Of a stretch of 49,640 nucleotides of DNA, positions 40,758-48,501 are shown in pieces (position 1 is the stretch's first letter; every line of letters starts with the position of its first letter). The notes under the pieces were generated by a model. That model saw only the letters and a program-made list of their open reading frames with translations, had not been told where the DNA came from and searched no databases. Source of the stretch: Lachnospiraceae bacterium. GTDB lineage: Bacteria; Bacillota; Clostridia; Lachnospirales; Lachnospiraceae. The position numbers and the translations under genes are program-made. Location: the NCBI GenBank assembly GCA_011959925.1, contig BLMD01000182.1:1-49640 (forward strand). The letters are read 5' to 3'.

Positions 40758-41735
40758 ATGATGAAAACACTGCAGATAGGAAATGTAACGTTGCAAAACA
40801 ATCTGATTTTGGCGCCGATGGCAGGCGTAACGGATCTGCCGTTCCGTATGTTGTGCAAAGAGCAGGGAGCGGGATTGATCTGTATGGAAATGGTAAGCGC
40901 CAAAGCGATTTTATATCGGAATAAAAATACAAAAGAGCTGCTGACAATTGATCCGGAGGAACGGCCGGTGGCGCTGCAGCTTTTTGGTTCGGATCCGGAT
41001 GTAATCAGTGAGATTGCAAGGCAGATCGAAGCGCTGCCGTTTGATATTCTGGATCTTAATATGGGGTGTCCGGTTCCGAAAGTAGTCGGAAACGGCGACG
41101 GTTCCGCTTTGATGAAGCAGCCTCTGCTGGCGGGAAAGATTATTGAACAAACGGTTCGGGCGATCCGTAAGCCTGTGACCGTTAAAATCCGCAAAGGATT
41201 TGACGATGCGCATATCAATGCGCCGCAGATTGCCCATATTGCGCAGGAATCCGGAGCCGCGGCAGTCGCCGTTCACGGCAGGACGCGGGAACAGTTTTAT
41301 TCCGGGAAAGCGGATTGGGATATTATTCGCCGGGTCAAAGAGGCAGTGCATATTCCGGTCATCGGAAACGGGGATCTTCTGAGCGGAGAAGACGTGAGGA
41401 ATATGTACCGCCAGACCGGCTGCGACGGGTTTATGATCGGCAGAGGCGCACAGGGGAACCCCTGGATTTTTCGGCAGATACTTCATTTTCTGGAGACGGG
41501 AGAAGCACTGCCTAAGCCGCCTGTAAAAGAGGTGATAGAAACGATGCTGCGTCATGCCAGAATGCTAATTGCATATAAAGGAGAGCACACCGGTATCCGG
41601 GAAATGCGCAAACATGCAGGATGGTATGTGAACGGCTACCGGAATGCGGCAAAGCTGCGCGGAAAAATAAATGAAGCGGAAAGCTACGCAGAACTTCTGG
41701 CATTATTTGAAGAAACATTGTCATATACTGAATGA
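40758..41735 (+). CDS. dusB: tRNA-dihydrouridine synthase
   Basis: An FMN-dependent enzyme that reduces uridine in tRNA D-loops, 325 residues. LAPMAGVTDLPFRMLC, LQLFGSDPD, DLNMGCPVPKVV (the catalytic Cys region), VHGRTREQFYSG, GNGDLLSGED and MIGRGAQGNPWIF are all Dus signatures. The C-terminal helical domain follows (HAGWYVNGYRNAAKLR). AAAAGG precedes the ATG at 40758. DusB is the usual Firmicutes annotation; the positional specificity cannot be read from sequence. Confidence 0.93.
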   Translation: MMKTLQIGNVTLQNNLILAPMAGVTDLPFRMLCKEQGAGLICMEMVSAKAILYRNKNTKELLTIDPEERPVALQLFGSDPDVISEIARQIEALPFDILDLNMGCPVPKVVGNGDGSALMKQPLLAGKIIEQTVRAIRKPVTVKIRKGFDDAHINAPQIAHIAQESGAAAVAVHGRTREQFYSGKADWDIIRRVKEAVHIPVIGNGDLLSGEDVRNMYRQTGCDGFMIGRGAQGNPWIFRQILHFLETGEALPKPPVKEVIETMLRHARMLIAYKGEHTGIREMRKHAGWYVNGYRNAAKLRGKINEAESYAELLALFEETLSYTE

Positions 41736-41759
41736 AAGAAACGGTTTGGGGAGCAGACG

Positions 41760-42374
41760 GTGTTTTGGGGACATGTGCTGTGTTTGGCCAGACGGCTGTT
41801 TTTTCGGTCGGAACAGCAGAAAGAAGAACAGGTTTTACAGGAAGAAGAGGGCTATGAGAATCCGTATCTGGGGCAGCTTCGCCGTATCATGGAGCAGATT
41901 CTGGAACAAAAAAAGATTTCATACGGGCAGTTTGCGCCAGTGTTTTTAGACGGAGCCGATTCGCAGTATGCGCTGTGGGCGGCAAACCTTTTGGGCAGGG
42001 ATTTGAACCGGCTGACGATATTGACGGAGCATCCTGCATATTTTGAACGGTTTGCGGACAATATGTATGAGGAGCACGGGCTGATCGCGGAAGTTTTTTT
42101 CAAAGAGCGCCGGAAATTGACGGAGATTATTTCGGACGCGGGAAAAGGGTGTGTAATCCTGGATTTTGAAAAGCCGGGGGAAGGCTTCGGCAGGATTCTT
42201 TTTGAAAAGAAACTCTATATCCCGGTCTTTAAAAAACGTTGGGAAAGCGCCGGAAATCTTGACATTGCAGTGCCTATCGGGTATAATACTATGATTGTCA
42301 GAGGCAGTGAGGAAGAAGAAACACAGCTTTATTTTGACAAATTCGAGAGAGCTTTTTACGAGAATGAATATTAA
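41760..42374 (+). CDS. Conserved hypothetical protein between dusB and greA
   Basis: A 204-residue soluble protein with GTG start (GGGGAG 6 nt upstream). I do not recognise a family. There is no signal peptide. An acidic helical N-terminus (SEQQKEEQVLQEEEGYENP) leads to a mixed alpha/beta region with strand-like LTILTEHPAYF, IAEVFFKERRKL and VILDFEKPG, a pattern reminiscent of a Rossmann-like fold. Its position inside a tight housekeeping run and normal base composition argue for a real, functional gene. Its 3' end contains a perfect promoter for greA. Confidence 0.65.
   Translation: MFWGHVLCLARRLFFRSEQQKEEQVLQEEEGYENPYLGQLRRIMEQILEQKKISYGQFAPVFLDGADSQYALWAANLLGRDLNRLTILTEHPAYFERFADNMYEEHGLIAEVFFKERRKLTEIISDAGKGCVILDFEKPGEGFGRILFEKKLYIPVFKKRWESAGNLDIAVPIGYNTMIVRGSEEEETQLYFDKFERAFYENEY
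42259..42287 (+). promoter_or_regulatory. Perfect-consensus sigma-A promoter inside the upstream gene, serving greA-lysS
   Basis: TTGACA (42259-42264), a 17-nt spacer and TATAAT (42282-42287), lying within the last 120 bp of the preceding coding region and about 100 nt before greA. Confidence 0.72.
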
Positions 42375-42391
42375 AAGAAGGGTAGATTAAT

Positions 42392-42871
42392 ATGGATAAG
42401 AAAAATATCTTAACGTATCAGGGACTCAAGAAACTCGAAGATGAATTGCAGGATTTAAAATTAGTAAAGCGGAAAGAAGTAGCACAGAAGATCAAGGAAG
42501 CCAGAGAGCAGGGCGATTTATCGGAGAATGCAGAGTATGATGCAGCAAAGGACGAACAGCGTGATATCGAAGCCCGCATTGAAGAAATAGAGAAGATTTT
42601 AAAAAATGCCGAAGTCGTTGTGGAAGAAGAAGTCGAGCTGGACAAGATCAGCATCGGCTGTACTGTTCGGATTTTGGACTGTGAATTTGATGAAGAATTA
42701 GAATATAAGATTGTCGGTTCTACGGAAGCAAATAGCTTAAAAGGAAAGATTTCCAATGAATCTCCGGTCGGACGCGCATTGATCGGTTCTAAAGTCGGAG
42801 ATACGGTAAAAGTAGAGACGCAGGTCGGAGATCTGGAGTATAAGGTATTGGAAATTCAGCGTTCCATGTAA
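42392..42871 (+). CDS. greA: Transcription elongation factor GreA
   Basis: 159 residues. The N-terminal coiled coil (LKKLEDELQDLKLVKRKEVA) inserts into the RNA polymerase secondary channel. Its tip carries the catalytic acidic residues in GDLSENAEYDAAKDEQ, which stimulate transcript cleavage in backtracked complexes. The C-terminal FKBP-like domain includes YKIVGSTEAN and SPVGRALIG. The GreA/lysS pair is conserved in many Clostridia. The ribosome site GAAGGG is moderate. Confidence 0.96.
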   Translation: MDKKNILTYQGLKKLEDELQDLKLVKRKEVAQKIKEAREQGDLSENAEYDAAKDEQRDIEARIEEIEKILKNAEVVVEEEVELDKISIGCTVRILDCEFDEELEYKIVGSTEANSLKGKISNESPVGRALIGSKVGDTVKVETQVGDLEYKVLEIQRSM

Positions 42872-42930
42872 AAAGACGGATCCATTGATCTTCGGACAGA
42901 AAAAGACATGGATAGACACGGGAGGAAAAA

Positions 42931-44421
42931 ATGGCAGAGCAGAAGAAGGTACAGGAACAGGACATCAACCAGCTTTTAAAGGTACGCCGTGAAAAATTGG
43001 CGGAACTGCAGCAGAACGGAAAAGACCCTTTCCAGATTACGAAGTATGACGTTACGCATCACAGCATGGACATCAAAGAGGGATACGATGAACTGGAAGG
43101 TGCATCGGTTTCCGTAGCGGGCCGCATGATGTTTAAGCGTGTGATGGGAAAAGCGTCCTTTTGCAATCTTTTGGATCTGAAAGGCAATATTCAGATTTAT
43201 GTAGCAAGGGACAGTATTGGGGAAGATTCTTATAAGGATTTTAAAAAATATGACGTGGGCGATATTCTTGGGATCTCCGGAGAAGTATTTAAAACGAAGA
43301 CCGGTGAAATTTCCATTCATGCATCTTCTGTCACATTGCTTTCCAAAAGCCTTCAGATTCTGCCGGAGAAGTTTCACGGACTGACTGATACGGATACCCG
43401 TTACCGCCAGAGGTATGTGGATCTGATCATGAATCAGGACGTCAGGGACACGTTTATCAAACGCTCCAAGGTAATCAGCAGCATACGAAGATACCTGGAC
43501 GAACAGGGATTTATGGAAGTGGAGACGCCGATGCTTGTCTCCAATGCCGGCGGTGCGGCGGCACGGCCGTTTGAGACGCACTTTAATGCGCTGAGTGAAG
43601 ACTTTAAGCTGCGGATTTCGCTGGAGCTGTATTTGAAACGACTGATTGTGGGCGGCATGGAACGCGTATATGAAATCGGACGGGTGTTCCGGAATGAAGG
43701 GCTTGACACAAGGCATAATCCGGAGTTTACGTTAATGGAACTGTATCAGGCGTATACGGATTACCACGGCATGATGGATCTGACGGAGAATTTATACCGG
43801 TATGTGGCGAAAGAAGTGACGGGCTCGGAAGTCATAACATATAACGGGCATGAGATGGATTTGTCGAAGCCATTTGAGCGGATTACAATGGTCGATGCGG
43901 TGAAGCGGTATGCAAAGGTAGATTTTGATGCCATCCATACGACGGAAGAGGCGAAAAAACTTGCGGATGCGCATCATATCGAATATGAGGACAGGCATCA
44001 AAAGGGAGATATTTTGAACCTGTTCTTTGAAGAATATGTGGAAGAGCATTTGATTCAGCCGATCTTTATTATAGACCATCCGATTGAGATTTCTCCGCTG
44101 ACAAAGAAAAAACCGGAAAACCCGGAATATGTGGAGCGGTTCGAGTTCTTTATGAACGGCTGGGAAATGGCGAATGCGTATTCTGAACTGAATGATCCGA
44201 TTGATCAGCGGGAGCGTTTTGTCGCGCAGGAGAAGCTTCTGGCTGCAGGCGACGATGAAGCAAATAAGACGGATGAGGATTTCTTAAATGCGCTCTGCGT
44301 TGGTATGCCGCCGACCGGCGGAATTGGATTTGGGATTGACCGGATGGTAATGATGATGACGGATTCGGCAGCAATTCGGGATGTGTTGCTGTTCCCGACG
44401 ATGAAGAGCCTGGATAAGTAA
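42931..44421 (+). CDS. lysS: Lysyl-tRNA synthetase, class II
   Basis: Charges tRNA-Lys (EC 6.1.1.6), 496 residues. The N-terminal OB-fold anticodon-binding domain (ASVSVAGRMMFKRVMGKASF) is followed by the class II core: motif 1 near RYRQRYVDLIMN, motif 2 FRNEGLDTRHNPEFTLMELY, and motif 3 GGIGFGIDRMVMM. GGGAGG precedes the ATG. It is the last gene of the housekeeping run; a strong terminator lies about 110 nt after the stop. A tRNA-Lys gene lies at the far left edge of the window but is not linked. Confidence 0.97.
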   Translation: MAEQKKVQEQDINQLLKVRREKLAELQQNGKDPFQITKYDVTHHSMDIKEGYDELEGASVSVAGRMMFKRVMGKASFCNLLDLKGNIQIYVARDSIGEDSYKDFKKYDVGDILGISGEVFKTKTGEISIHASSVTLLSKSLQILPEKFHGLTDTDTRYRQRYVDLIMNQDVRDTFIKRSKVISSIRRYLDEQGFMEVETPMLVSNAGGAAARPFETHFNALSEDFKLRISLELYLKRLIVGGMERVYEIGRVFRNEGLDTRHNPEFTLMELYQAYTDYHGMMDLTENLYRYVAKEVTGSEVITYNGHEMDLSKPFERITMVDAVKRYAKVDFDAIHTTEEAKKLADAHHIEYEDRHQKGDILNLFFEEYVEEHLIQPIFIIDHPIEISPLTKKKPENPEYVERFEFFMNGWEMANAYSELNDPIDQRERFVAQEKLLAAGDDEANKTDEDFLNALCVGMPPTGGIGFGIDRMVMMMTDSAAIRDVLLFPTMKSLDK

Positions 44422-44529
44422 AATATAGTAAAATCAATGGTTGCAGTAGTTTGAGATCAAATGAAAAAGCCGTTTTGAACCAATTCTGAACCAATTTTCA
44501 GAAGATTTTTAAAGAGTTATGCAGAGTTG

Positions 44530-44579
44530 TCCGCAGGATAAGATATTTCCGGTTTCTTATCCTGTGGATTTTGTTTTTT
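44530..44579 (+). terminator. Strong terminator after lysS
   Basis: A 14-bp stem (TCCGCAGGATAAGA / TCTTATCCTGTGGA, one G-T pair) with an 11-nt loop is followed by a T-rich run ending in six T. A related hairpin lies at 45411-45458. Confidence 0.88.
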
Positions 44580-44638
44580 CGTATAAAAAGCATGATGATT
44601 GATACAATACATCTATAAAGCGAAATGCTTTTGCCAAG

Positions 44639-44666
44639 TTGCATAATTTTGTTTGTGTGCTATAAT
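44639..44666 (+). promoter_or_regulatory. Extended -10 promoter upstream of the toxin-antitoxin pair
   Basis: -35 TTGCAT (44639-44644), a 16-nt spacer, and TGC-TATAAT (44658-44666), an extended -10. A start here gives a leader of about 170 nt to the antitoxin. Confidence 0.5.
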
Positions 44667-44844
44667 TAAAAATCAGAAGAATAAAAATTATCACTCCAAT
44701 TGGATTTGTTACCAAAACAGTGTAGGACAATATGTCTGCAAATATGCTTGAAATAATGAACAGGGGTATGTAGTGCTTAGTGGAAAATGATATGATATAT
44801 CCTGACTGAAAACTGTTATATAGAAAGATGAGGTGTTGTTATAT

Positions 44845-45021
44845 ATGGAAATGGTTTTTGATAAGGAACAGGCTGATTATGCAGCCGTTTTGGATGAAAA
44901 TGAAAAAGAAATACGCAAAATGGTAATGGACAGCTATGAGGATATGCTTGGAGGAAAGGGAAGGGATTATAAAACCTTTTTTGCAGAATTAGAAAGAAAG
45001 TATAAAAATGCGGATGTATGA
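44845..45021 (+). CDS. Putative antitoxin of a ParE-type toxin-antitoxin pair
   Basis: A 58-residue, acidic-then-charged small protein (MEMVFDKEQADYAAVLDENE). It lies directly upstream of, and overlaps by 14 bp, a RelE/ParE-family toxin gene, the normal antitoxin position. The short length and helical, charged sequence fit a RelB/ParD-type antitoxin, though no clear ribbon-helix-helix motif is visible, so it may lack autonomous DNA binding. GAGGTG lies about 10 nt before the ATG; an upstream in-frame TTG adds four residues. Confidence 0.65.
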   Translation: MEMVFDKEQADYAAVLDENEKEIRKMVMDSYEDMLGGKGRDYKTFFAELERKYKNADV

Positions 45022-45337
45022 TGTTATCATACTGCCGAAAGCGGAGGAAGATGTTTTAAATAATACGGATTATATTGCATTTGAAAAGAACTCACCTGAA
45101 ACGGCCTTGAGACTGGCAGCCGGTTTCAGAAATACAATTGCCCGACTGGAATTTATGCCGGAACAGCATGAACTTGATGAAGACGAAGAATTAGCAGAAA
45201 AGGGGATCCGCAGGTGTTATTACAAAAATTATAAAATATTCTTTTATGTGAATGAGAGCAGCCACAGTGTCTATATTTTAAGGGTATTACATATGCTTGT
45301 AGATTCTAAGCCGCTTCTTTTGAAAATGCATTTTTGA
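45008..45337 (+). CDS. RelE/ParE-family toxin
   Basis: 109 residues. The RelE/ParE superfamily pattern is clear: N-terminal strand YDVIILPKAEEDVLNNTDYI, two helices, and a C-terminal sheet with GIRRCYYKNYKIFFYVNES and VYILRVLHMLVD. ParE-type proteins poison gyrase, RelE-type ones cut mRNA on the ribosome; the sequence does not settle which. It overlaps the antitoxin gene, with a weak ribosome site inside it, so expression is probably coupled. A hairpin follows the gene. An ATG two codons later is an alternative start. Confidence 0.82.
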   Translation: MRMYDVIILPKAEEDVLNNTDYIAFEKNSPETALRLAAGFRNTIARLEFMPEQHELDEDEELAEKGIRRCYYKNYKIFFYVNESSHSVYILRVLHMLVDSKPLLLKMHF

Positions 45338-45410
45338 TAATATAAAAAGTTGCATGTCAAGGATAATATCGTAGGAGCAATAGGTATCGGACAGGATTTC
45401 AAGAATTATA

Positions 45411-45462
45411 AAAATCCACAGGATAGAATGAAAATTTTCATTTTGCCCTGTGGATTTTGCTT
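45411..45462 (+). terminator. Long hairpin/terminator after the toxin gene
   Basis: A 12-bp outer stem AAAATCCACAGG / CCTGTGGATTTT encloses a further palindromic stretch (AATGAAAATTTTCATT), followed by GCTTATTTT. It shares the CCTGTGGATTTTG arm with the lysS terminator 886 bp to the left. Confidence 0.72.
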
Positions 45463-45475
45463 ATTTTAAATCTAT

Positions 45476-46147
45476 ATGCCGATCCATCATTCTAATTATT
45501 ATGCTCTCAATTCCAAGACATACTATAATTTTTCGATTCTCTTTCCTGTAAATAAGGATTTTATAAATCATGCGAATATAGACCTTCAATTGAATGGTCT
45601 CATGGATATAACAATCCTACAAACTTCAGAAGAGGGAGTCGCAGATTTAAGTGGGGTCTTGAAAGATAATTTGGGTTTAGACTTTAACTTTTTTAGCCAA
45701 AAGGAAAATTACGATTATTTTAATGAATACTATCTTCCTTCATTAAAAATCATGGCGACAATAACCTTTGTTTTGCTTGCGGATATAACTTGTATTTCTG
45801 TTTGGAACGCATTAGTCAGTGTTCGCTTAATGCTGAAAGACTTTACTATTAATTTATTGGTTGGATTAAGCTATTCAAAGCTAAGAAAAATATTTTATAT
45901 CTATTTTGGAATGCTTTCCTTTATTAACCTTGCAGTTGTTTTCATATTCACCGCTTTTAACAGGTATGGCTGTTGGATAAGAAAAGACGCTACTTTTGTT
46001 ACTTACGGACTATTTGGGTTGATTGGAATGGACTGGCTTGCTTTATTGGTAGTGGTTCTTTTGGATATTATTATTGGAATAATGATTGTCGAAACTATGT
46101 TAAGGAAAATCAAAAGAATGCCAATTTCTTTGGGGGTATTACAATGA
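45476..46147 (+). pseudogene. ABC transporter permease, C-terminal fragment
   Basis: A 223-codon open frame encoding the last part of a FtsX/MacB-like permease, as found in bacteriocin or peptide exporters. A soluble piece (~1-90) is followed by three or four membrane segments (from ~90: IMATITFVLLADITCISVW; then FYIYFGMLSFINLAVVFIF and LALLVVVLLDIIIGIMI). The N-terminal membrane segment and most of the external domain are missing. No ribosome site precedes the first ATG, and an in-frame stop lies just upstream, directly beside the toxin hairpin. The 3' end is intact and overlaps the ATPase gene by ATGA. I read it as a truncated gene brought in with the ATPase. Confidence 0.7.
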
Positions 46148-46833
46148 CTAAGATTATCGACTTAAGCATTAAAGAAAAAACATATAAGAGTAAAAATTCG
46201 CAGCTTTCAATATTAAACAATTTCAACCTTGAAGTTGCTGCTGGTGAAAAAGTCGCCATTGTAGGAGAATCCGGTGTAGGAAAAAGTTCGTTGCTTAATA
46301 TTATCGGATTGATAGATAGGAATTATGTTGGCGCATATACTCTTTTTGGTTCGATAACAAATAGCTTACATACAAGCGAGTTGGCACAGTGGCGAAATCA
46401 AAAGATTGGTTTTGTTCTTCAAGAGTCAGCACTTATCAATTCTTTGACAATTGAAGATAATATCAAATTGCCTTTACTTTATGCAGGTTCTGGAAAAAAA
46501 GAATTTAAGGCAGAAGATTTCGAAAGTGTAGTTGATGCAATTGGTATTAAACCAATATTAAAAAAGAAGCCGCTTGAATGTTCTGGTGGAGAAAAAGCAA
46601 GAGCCGTATTTGCCAGAGGAGTAATTATGAAACCTCAAATTATTTTAGCTGATGAGCCAACAGCATCTCTGGATGTGAAAAACAAAGAAAGAATTGTAAC
46701 ATTGCTTTTCAAAATGAACAAAAAATTTAGCACTACAATTATTACTGTAACTCATGATTTGGAAATAGCTAATCGTCATGATAGAGTAATTCATCTTGAA
46801 AGCAATTTGGTAAATAGTCAAGAGTTATTTTGA
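46144..46833 (+). CDS. ABC transporter ATP-binding protein (LolD/MacB-like)
   Basis: 229 residues, complete: Walker A GESGVGKSS, Q-loop VLQES, signature CSGGEKARA, Walker B IILADEPTASLD, H-loop VTHD. The short single-domain form fits ATPases paired with FtsX/MacB-type permeases, used to export peptides or lipoproteins. It starts at an ATGA overlap with the upstream permease fragment, after GGGGG. Base composition is much more A/T-rich than the housekeeping genes, a sign of transfer. With its permease truncated and the next gene interrupted, it is probably no longer functional as a transporter. Confidence 0.88.
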   Translation: MTKIIDLSIKEKTYKSKNSQLSILNNFNLEVAAGEKVAIVGESGVGKSSLLNIIGLIDRNYVGAYTLFGSITNSLHTSELAQWRNQKIGFVLQESALINSLTIEDNIKLPLLYAGSGKKEFKAEDFESVVDAIGIKPILKKKPLECSGGEKARAVFARGVIMKPQIILADEPTASLDVKNKERIVTLLFKMNKKFSTTIITVTHDLEIANRHDRVIHLESNLVNSQELF

Positions 46834-46916
46834 AAAGATTTTCAGAGAAAAGGGTAACCTTAATAAACCTACGGCTTATTTCTCAAAAAAGACGTAAGTT
46901 AGGAATGCGATATGGA
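46830..46916 (+). pseudogene. Start of a third exporter gene, interrupted by the IS110 fragment
   Basis: A TTG overlapping the ATPase stop (TTGA) opens a frame that begins MKRFSEKRVTLINLRLISQK, typical of the basic cytoplasmic head before a permease membrane segment. After about 29 codons the frame runs into IS110-derived sequence. No membrane segment is reached. The assignment to a second permease is inferred from operon position. Confidence 0.35.
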
Positions 46917-47965
46917 TTACCTACTTTTTTCCGGAGAGTAGAGTTGGCCTTTGTCCAGCAGACCAAAGAGCAGACGTATAAATTTACGGGAAGTCAACGC
47001 GAGTGCTCGTTTATGCTGATGGTTTCTTGTTTCAGCATATTTCTTGTCATAGAATGCTTTGTATTCAGGACAGTGTCTTATAACACTTCCGGCAGCTTCT
47101 ATGATGTAGTAGCGCAGATATCTGTTGCCAGCTTTGCTCATGTGTTTGTCTTCGGCTACGAAGTCGCCAGAGTCATTATCGTTCCAAACGATACCACAGT
47201 ATTTTGCGAGGGCATTGACATTAGGAAAAGCCTTAATGGAACCCATTTTGGCTAAGATACCGGCTGAATAAACTTTACCGATTCCGGGAATGGAATTCAG
47301 TACAGTGTACTCGTCAGGGTTTAGTCCCTGAACTGTTTGAAGGATTGCTTTATCAATCGCTTTGAGTTCCCTTTCAAAGGAACTGATACAGTTAAATGAA
47401 GAAGCGATTGAGATGGTAAGTGGCTCATAGAGGCATTTATCAAGCCGGTATGAGTTGCGGGCTGCAGCCTGTAAGATTTTTGCTGTTTCTTCTGGATCAG
47501 CAATACGGCCTCTGCTCTTAGAGTTAATAAAAACGACGCGGTCTTCTACTGATGAGTTTACGATATCTTCATTCGTTGTGTATTCAGTAAGAATGGCTTC
47601 CGCTGTGGCGCCATATTTGTTTGCAAATGGATGTTGTCCATCACGGATCAATGCGTATTCACTGAACTTGAGATAAATGTTGTTAAGCATGTAAGTCTTT
47701 TCTCTTGCGATACATTCAGTGATGTGCATGCGGTGTCTGGTAAGATGTTGCAGGGCAAGGTATTGGGAACCACGCCATGGTTTGATTGCAATACGTCCTA
47801 CACGGGCAAAATCAGCAATCACATAAGAATCTATGCCATGATTCTTTCCGATGTCGTTAAAGGACTTCTTGTAATTCTTAACTTCCTTTGGATTGAGACA
47901 GTAAACTCTGACAGAGAATGGTGCAAGCAGGCCACTGGCAGAAAGATAATTAGCCAGATGGACAC
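46915..47965 (-). mobile_element. IS110-family insertion sequence, 5'-truncated
   Basis: A segment occupied almost entirely by an IS110-type transposase read on the minus strand. Both edges are approximate: the left edge abuts an interrupted exporter gene, the right edge abuts relaxase coding sequence. The transposase start and the upstream non-coding end, which in IS110 elements carries the bridge RNA, are missing. No terminal inverted repeats or target duplication were seen, as expected for this family. Confidence 0.7.
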
Positions 47966-47981
47966 CATAGAAACGGTACAT
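46917..47981 (-). pseudogene. IS110-family transposase, N-terminal truncation
   Basis: An open frame of 354 codons. The middle contains IDSYVIADFARVGRI and PWRGSQYLALQ, typical of the DEDD-type RuvC-like domain. The C-terminal Transposase_20 part contains NSIPGIGKVYSAGILAKMG, LAKYCGIVWND and KHMSKAGNRYLRYYI, the last including the conserved Ser. Full-length members begin 70-90 residues earlier with a DVAKD-like motif holding the first catalytic Asp; here the frame starts MYRFYGVHLANYL and a stop (TAG) lies seven codons upstream. The first seven or so residues are probably read from adjoining relaxase DNA. It is unlikely to be active. Confidence 0.82.
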
Positions 47982-48395
47982 CTTTCCAAGGGGCAGAAAC
48001 TAAGCCGACTAAAGGAACTGTCAAAAATGTATGCCCTCTATGCACCAATCCAAGCTACCTATAAAGAGAGCCAGTCACTCAAAGGACTTGCTAAGATGAA
48101 ATACGATAGGGAGCATAAGGACAGCTTATCGAAGTACCCCGAATTAAAGGAGCGTATGCAGAGCCTTTTACAGAACGGCGAGAAGATAACGCCGAAACAG
48201 TGGAAAGTCGAGATACAGTCCTTGCAGTCCGAATATGACAGTATCGGCAAAGAGCGGACCAAGACCGCCACAGAATTAGCGTATGCCGAGGTAATCAGCT
48301 ACAACAAAAAGAACCTTAAAAGAGAACTTCAGAACGAGAGCCGACAGCAAAACAGGCAACAGAGCAGAACGAAACGGAGGGAAGAGGAAATTTAA
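47961..48395 (+). pseudogene. Relaxase/mobilisation protein, C-terminal fragment
   Basis: About 144 codons of a plus-strand frame encode the helical C-terminus of a conjugative-element relaxase, rich in Lys/Glu/Gln (KGQKLSRLKELSKMYALYAP, YDREHKDSLSKYPELKERMQ) and ending in a Q/R/E tail. The catalytic N-terminal domain is missing; the frame is cut by the IS110 fragment to the left. The open frame extending into the IS is only fortuitous. Assignment rests on the similarity of this tail to relaxases of Clostridia integrative elements and on the TnpW gene nearby. Confidence 0.6.
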
Positions 48396-48406
48396 TGTGA
48401 ACTTTA

Positions 48407-48435
48407 TTGTAAAGACAGGCGTTTTTTTGTATAAT
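48407..48435 (+). promoter_or_regulatory. Candidate promoter of the Rpn-family gene
   Basis: -35 TTGTAA (48407-48412), a 17-nt spacer and a perfect -10 TATAAT (48430-48435), about 67 nt before the chosen start. Confidence 0.55.
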
Positions 48436-48501
48436 TGAAGTGTGACAGCGCAGGATATATCGTATCTTGTACCACAAATTTTTAGAAACCGAGGTGGTAA
48501 G

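Larger units (their letters stand above)
44422..44844 (+). other. AT-rich intergenic region between lysS and the toxin-antitoxin pair
   Basis: A 423-bp gene-free stretch. It holds the lysS terminator (44530-44579) and one promoter-like element (44639-44666). The remaining ~180 bp up to the antitoxin gene have no recognisable gene, RNA or repeat; composition is clearly more A/T-rich than the housekeeping genes. TGATATGATATATCC at about 44786-44800 could be an antitoxin operator, but that is speculative. Confidence 0.6.

Noticed and set aside
46917..47255. Continuation of the interrupted exporter frame into the IS
   Set aside because: Antisense to transposase codons and shows no membrane or transporter pattern.
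47631..47960. Left part of the plus-strand frame running into the relaxase tail
   Set aside because: Antisense to the IS110 transposase; composition changes at about 47960 where relaxase-like sequence starts.
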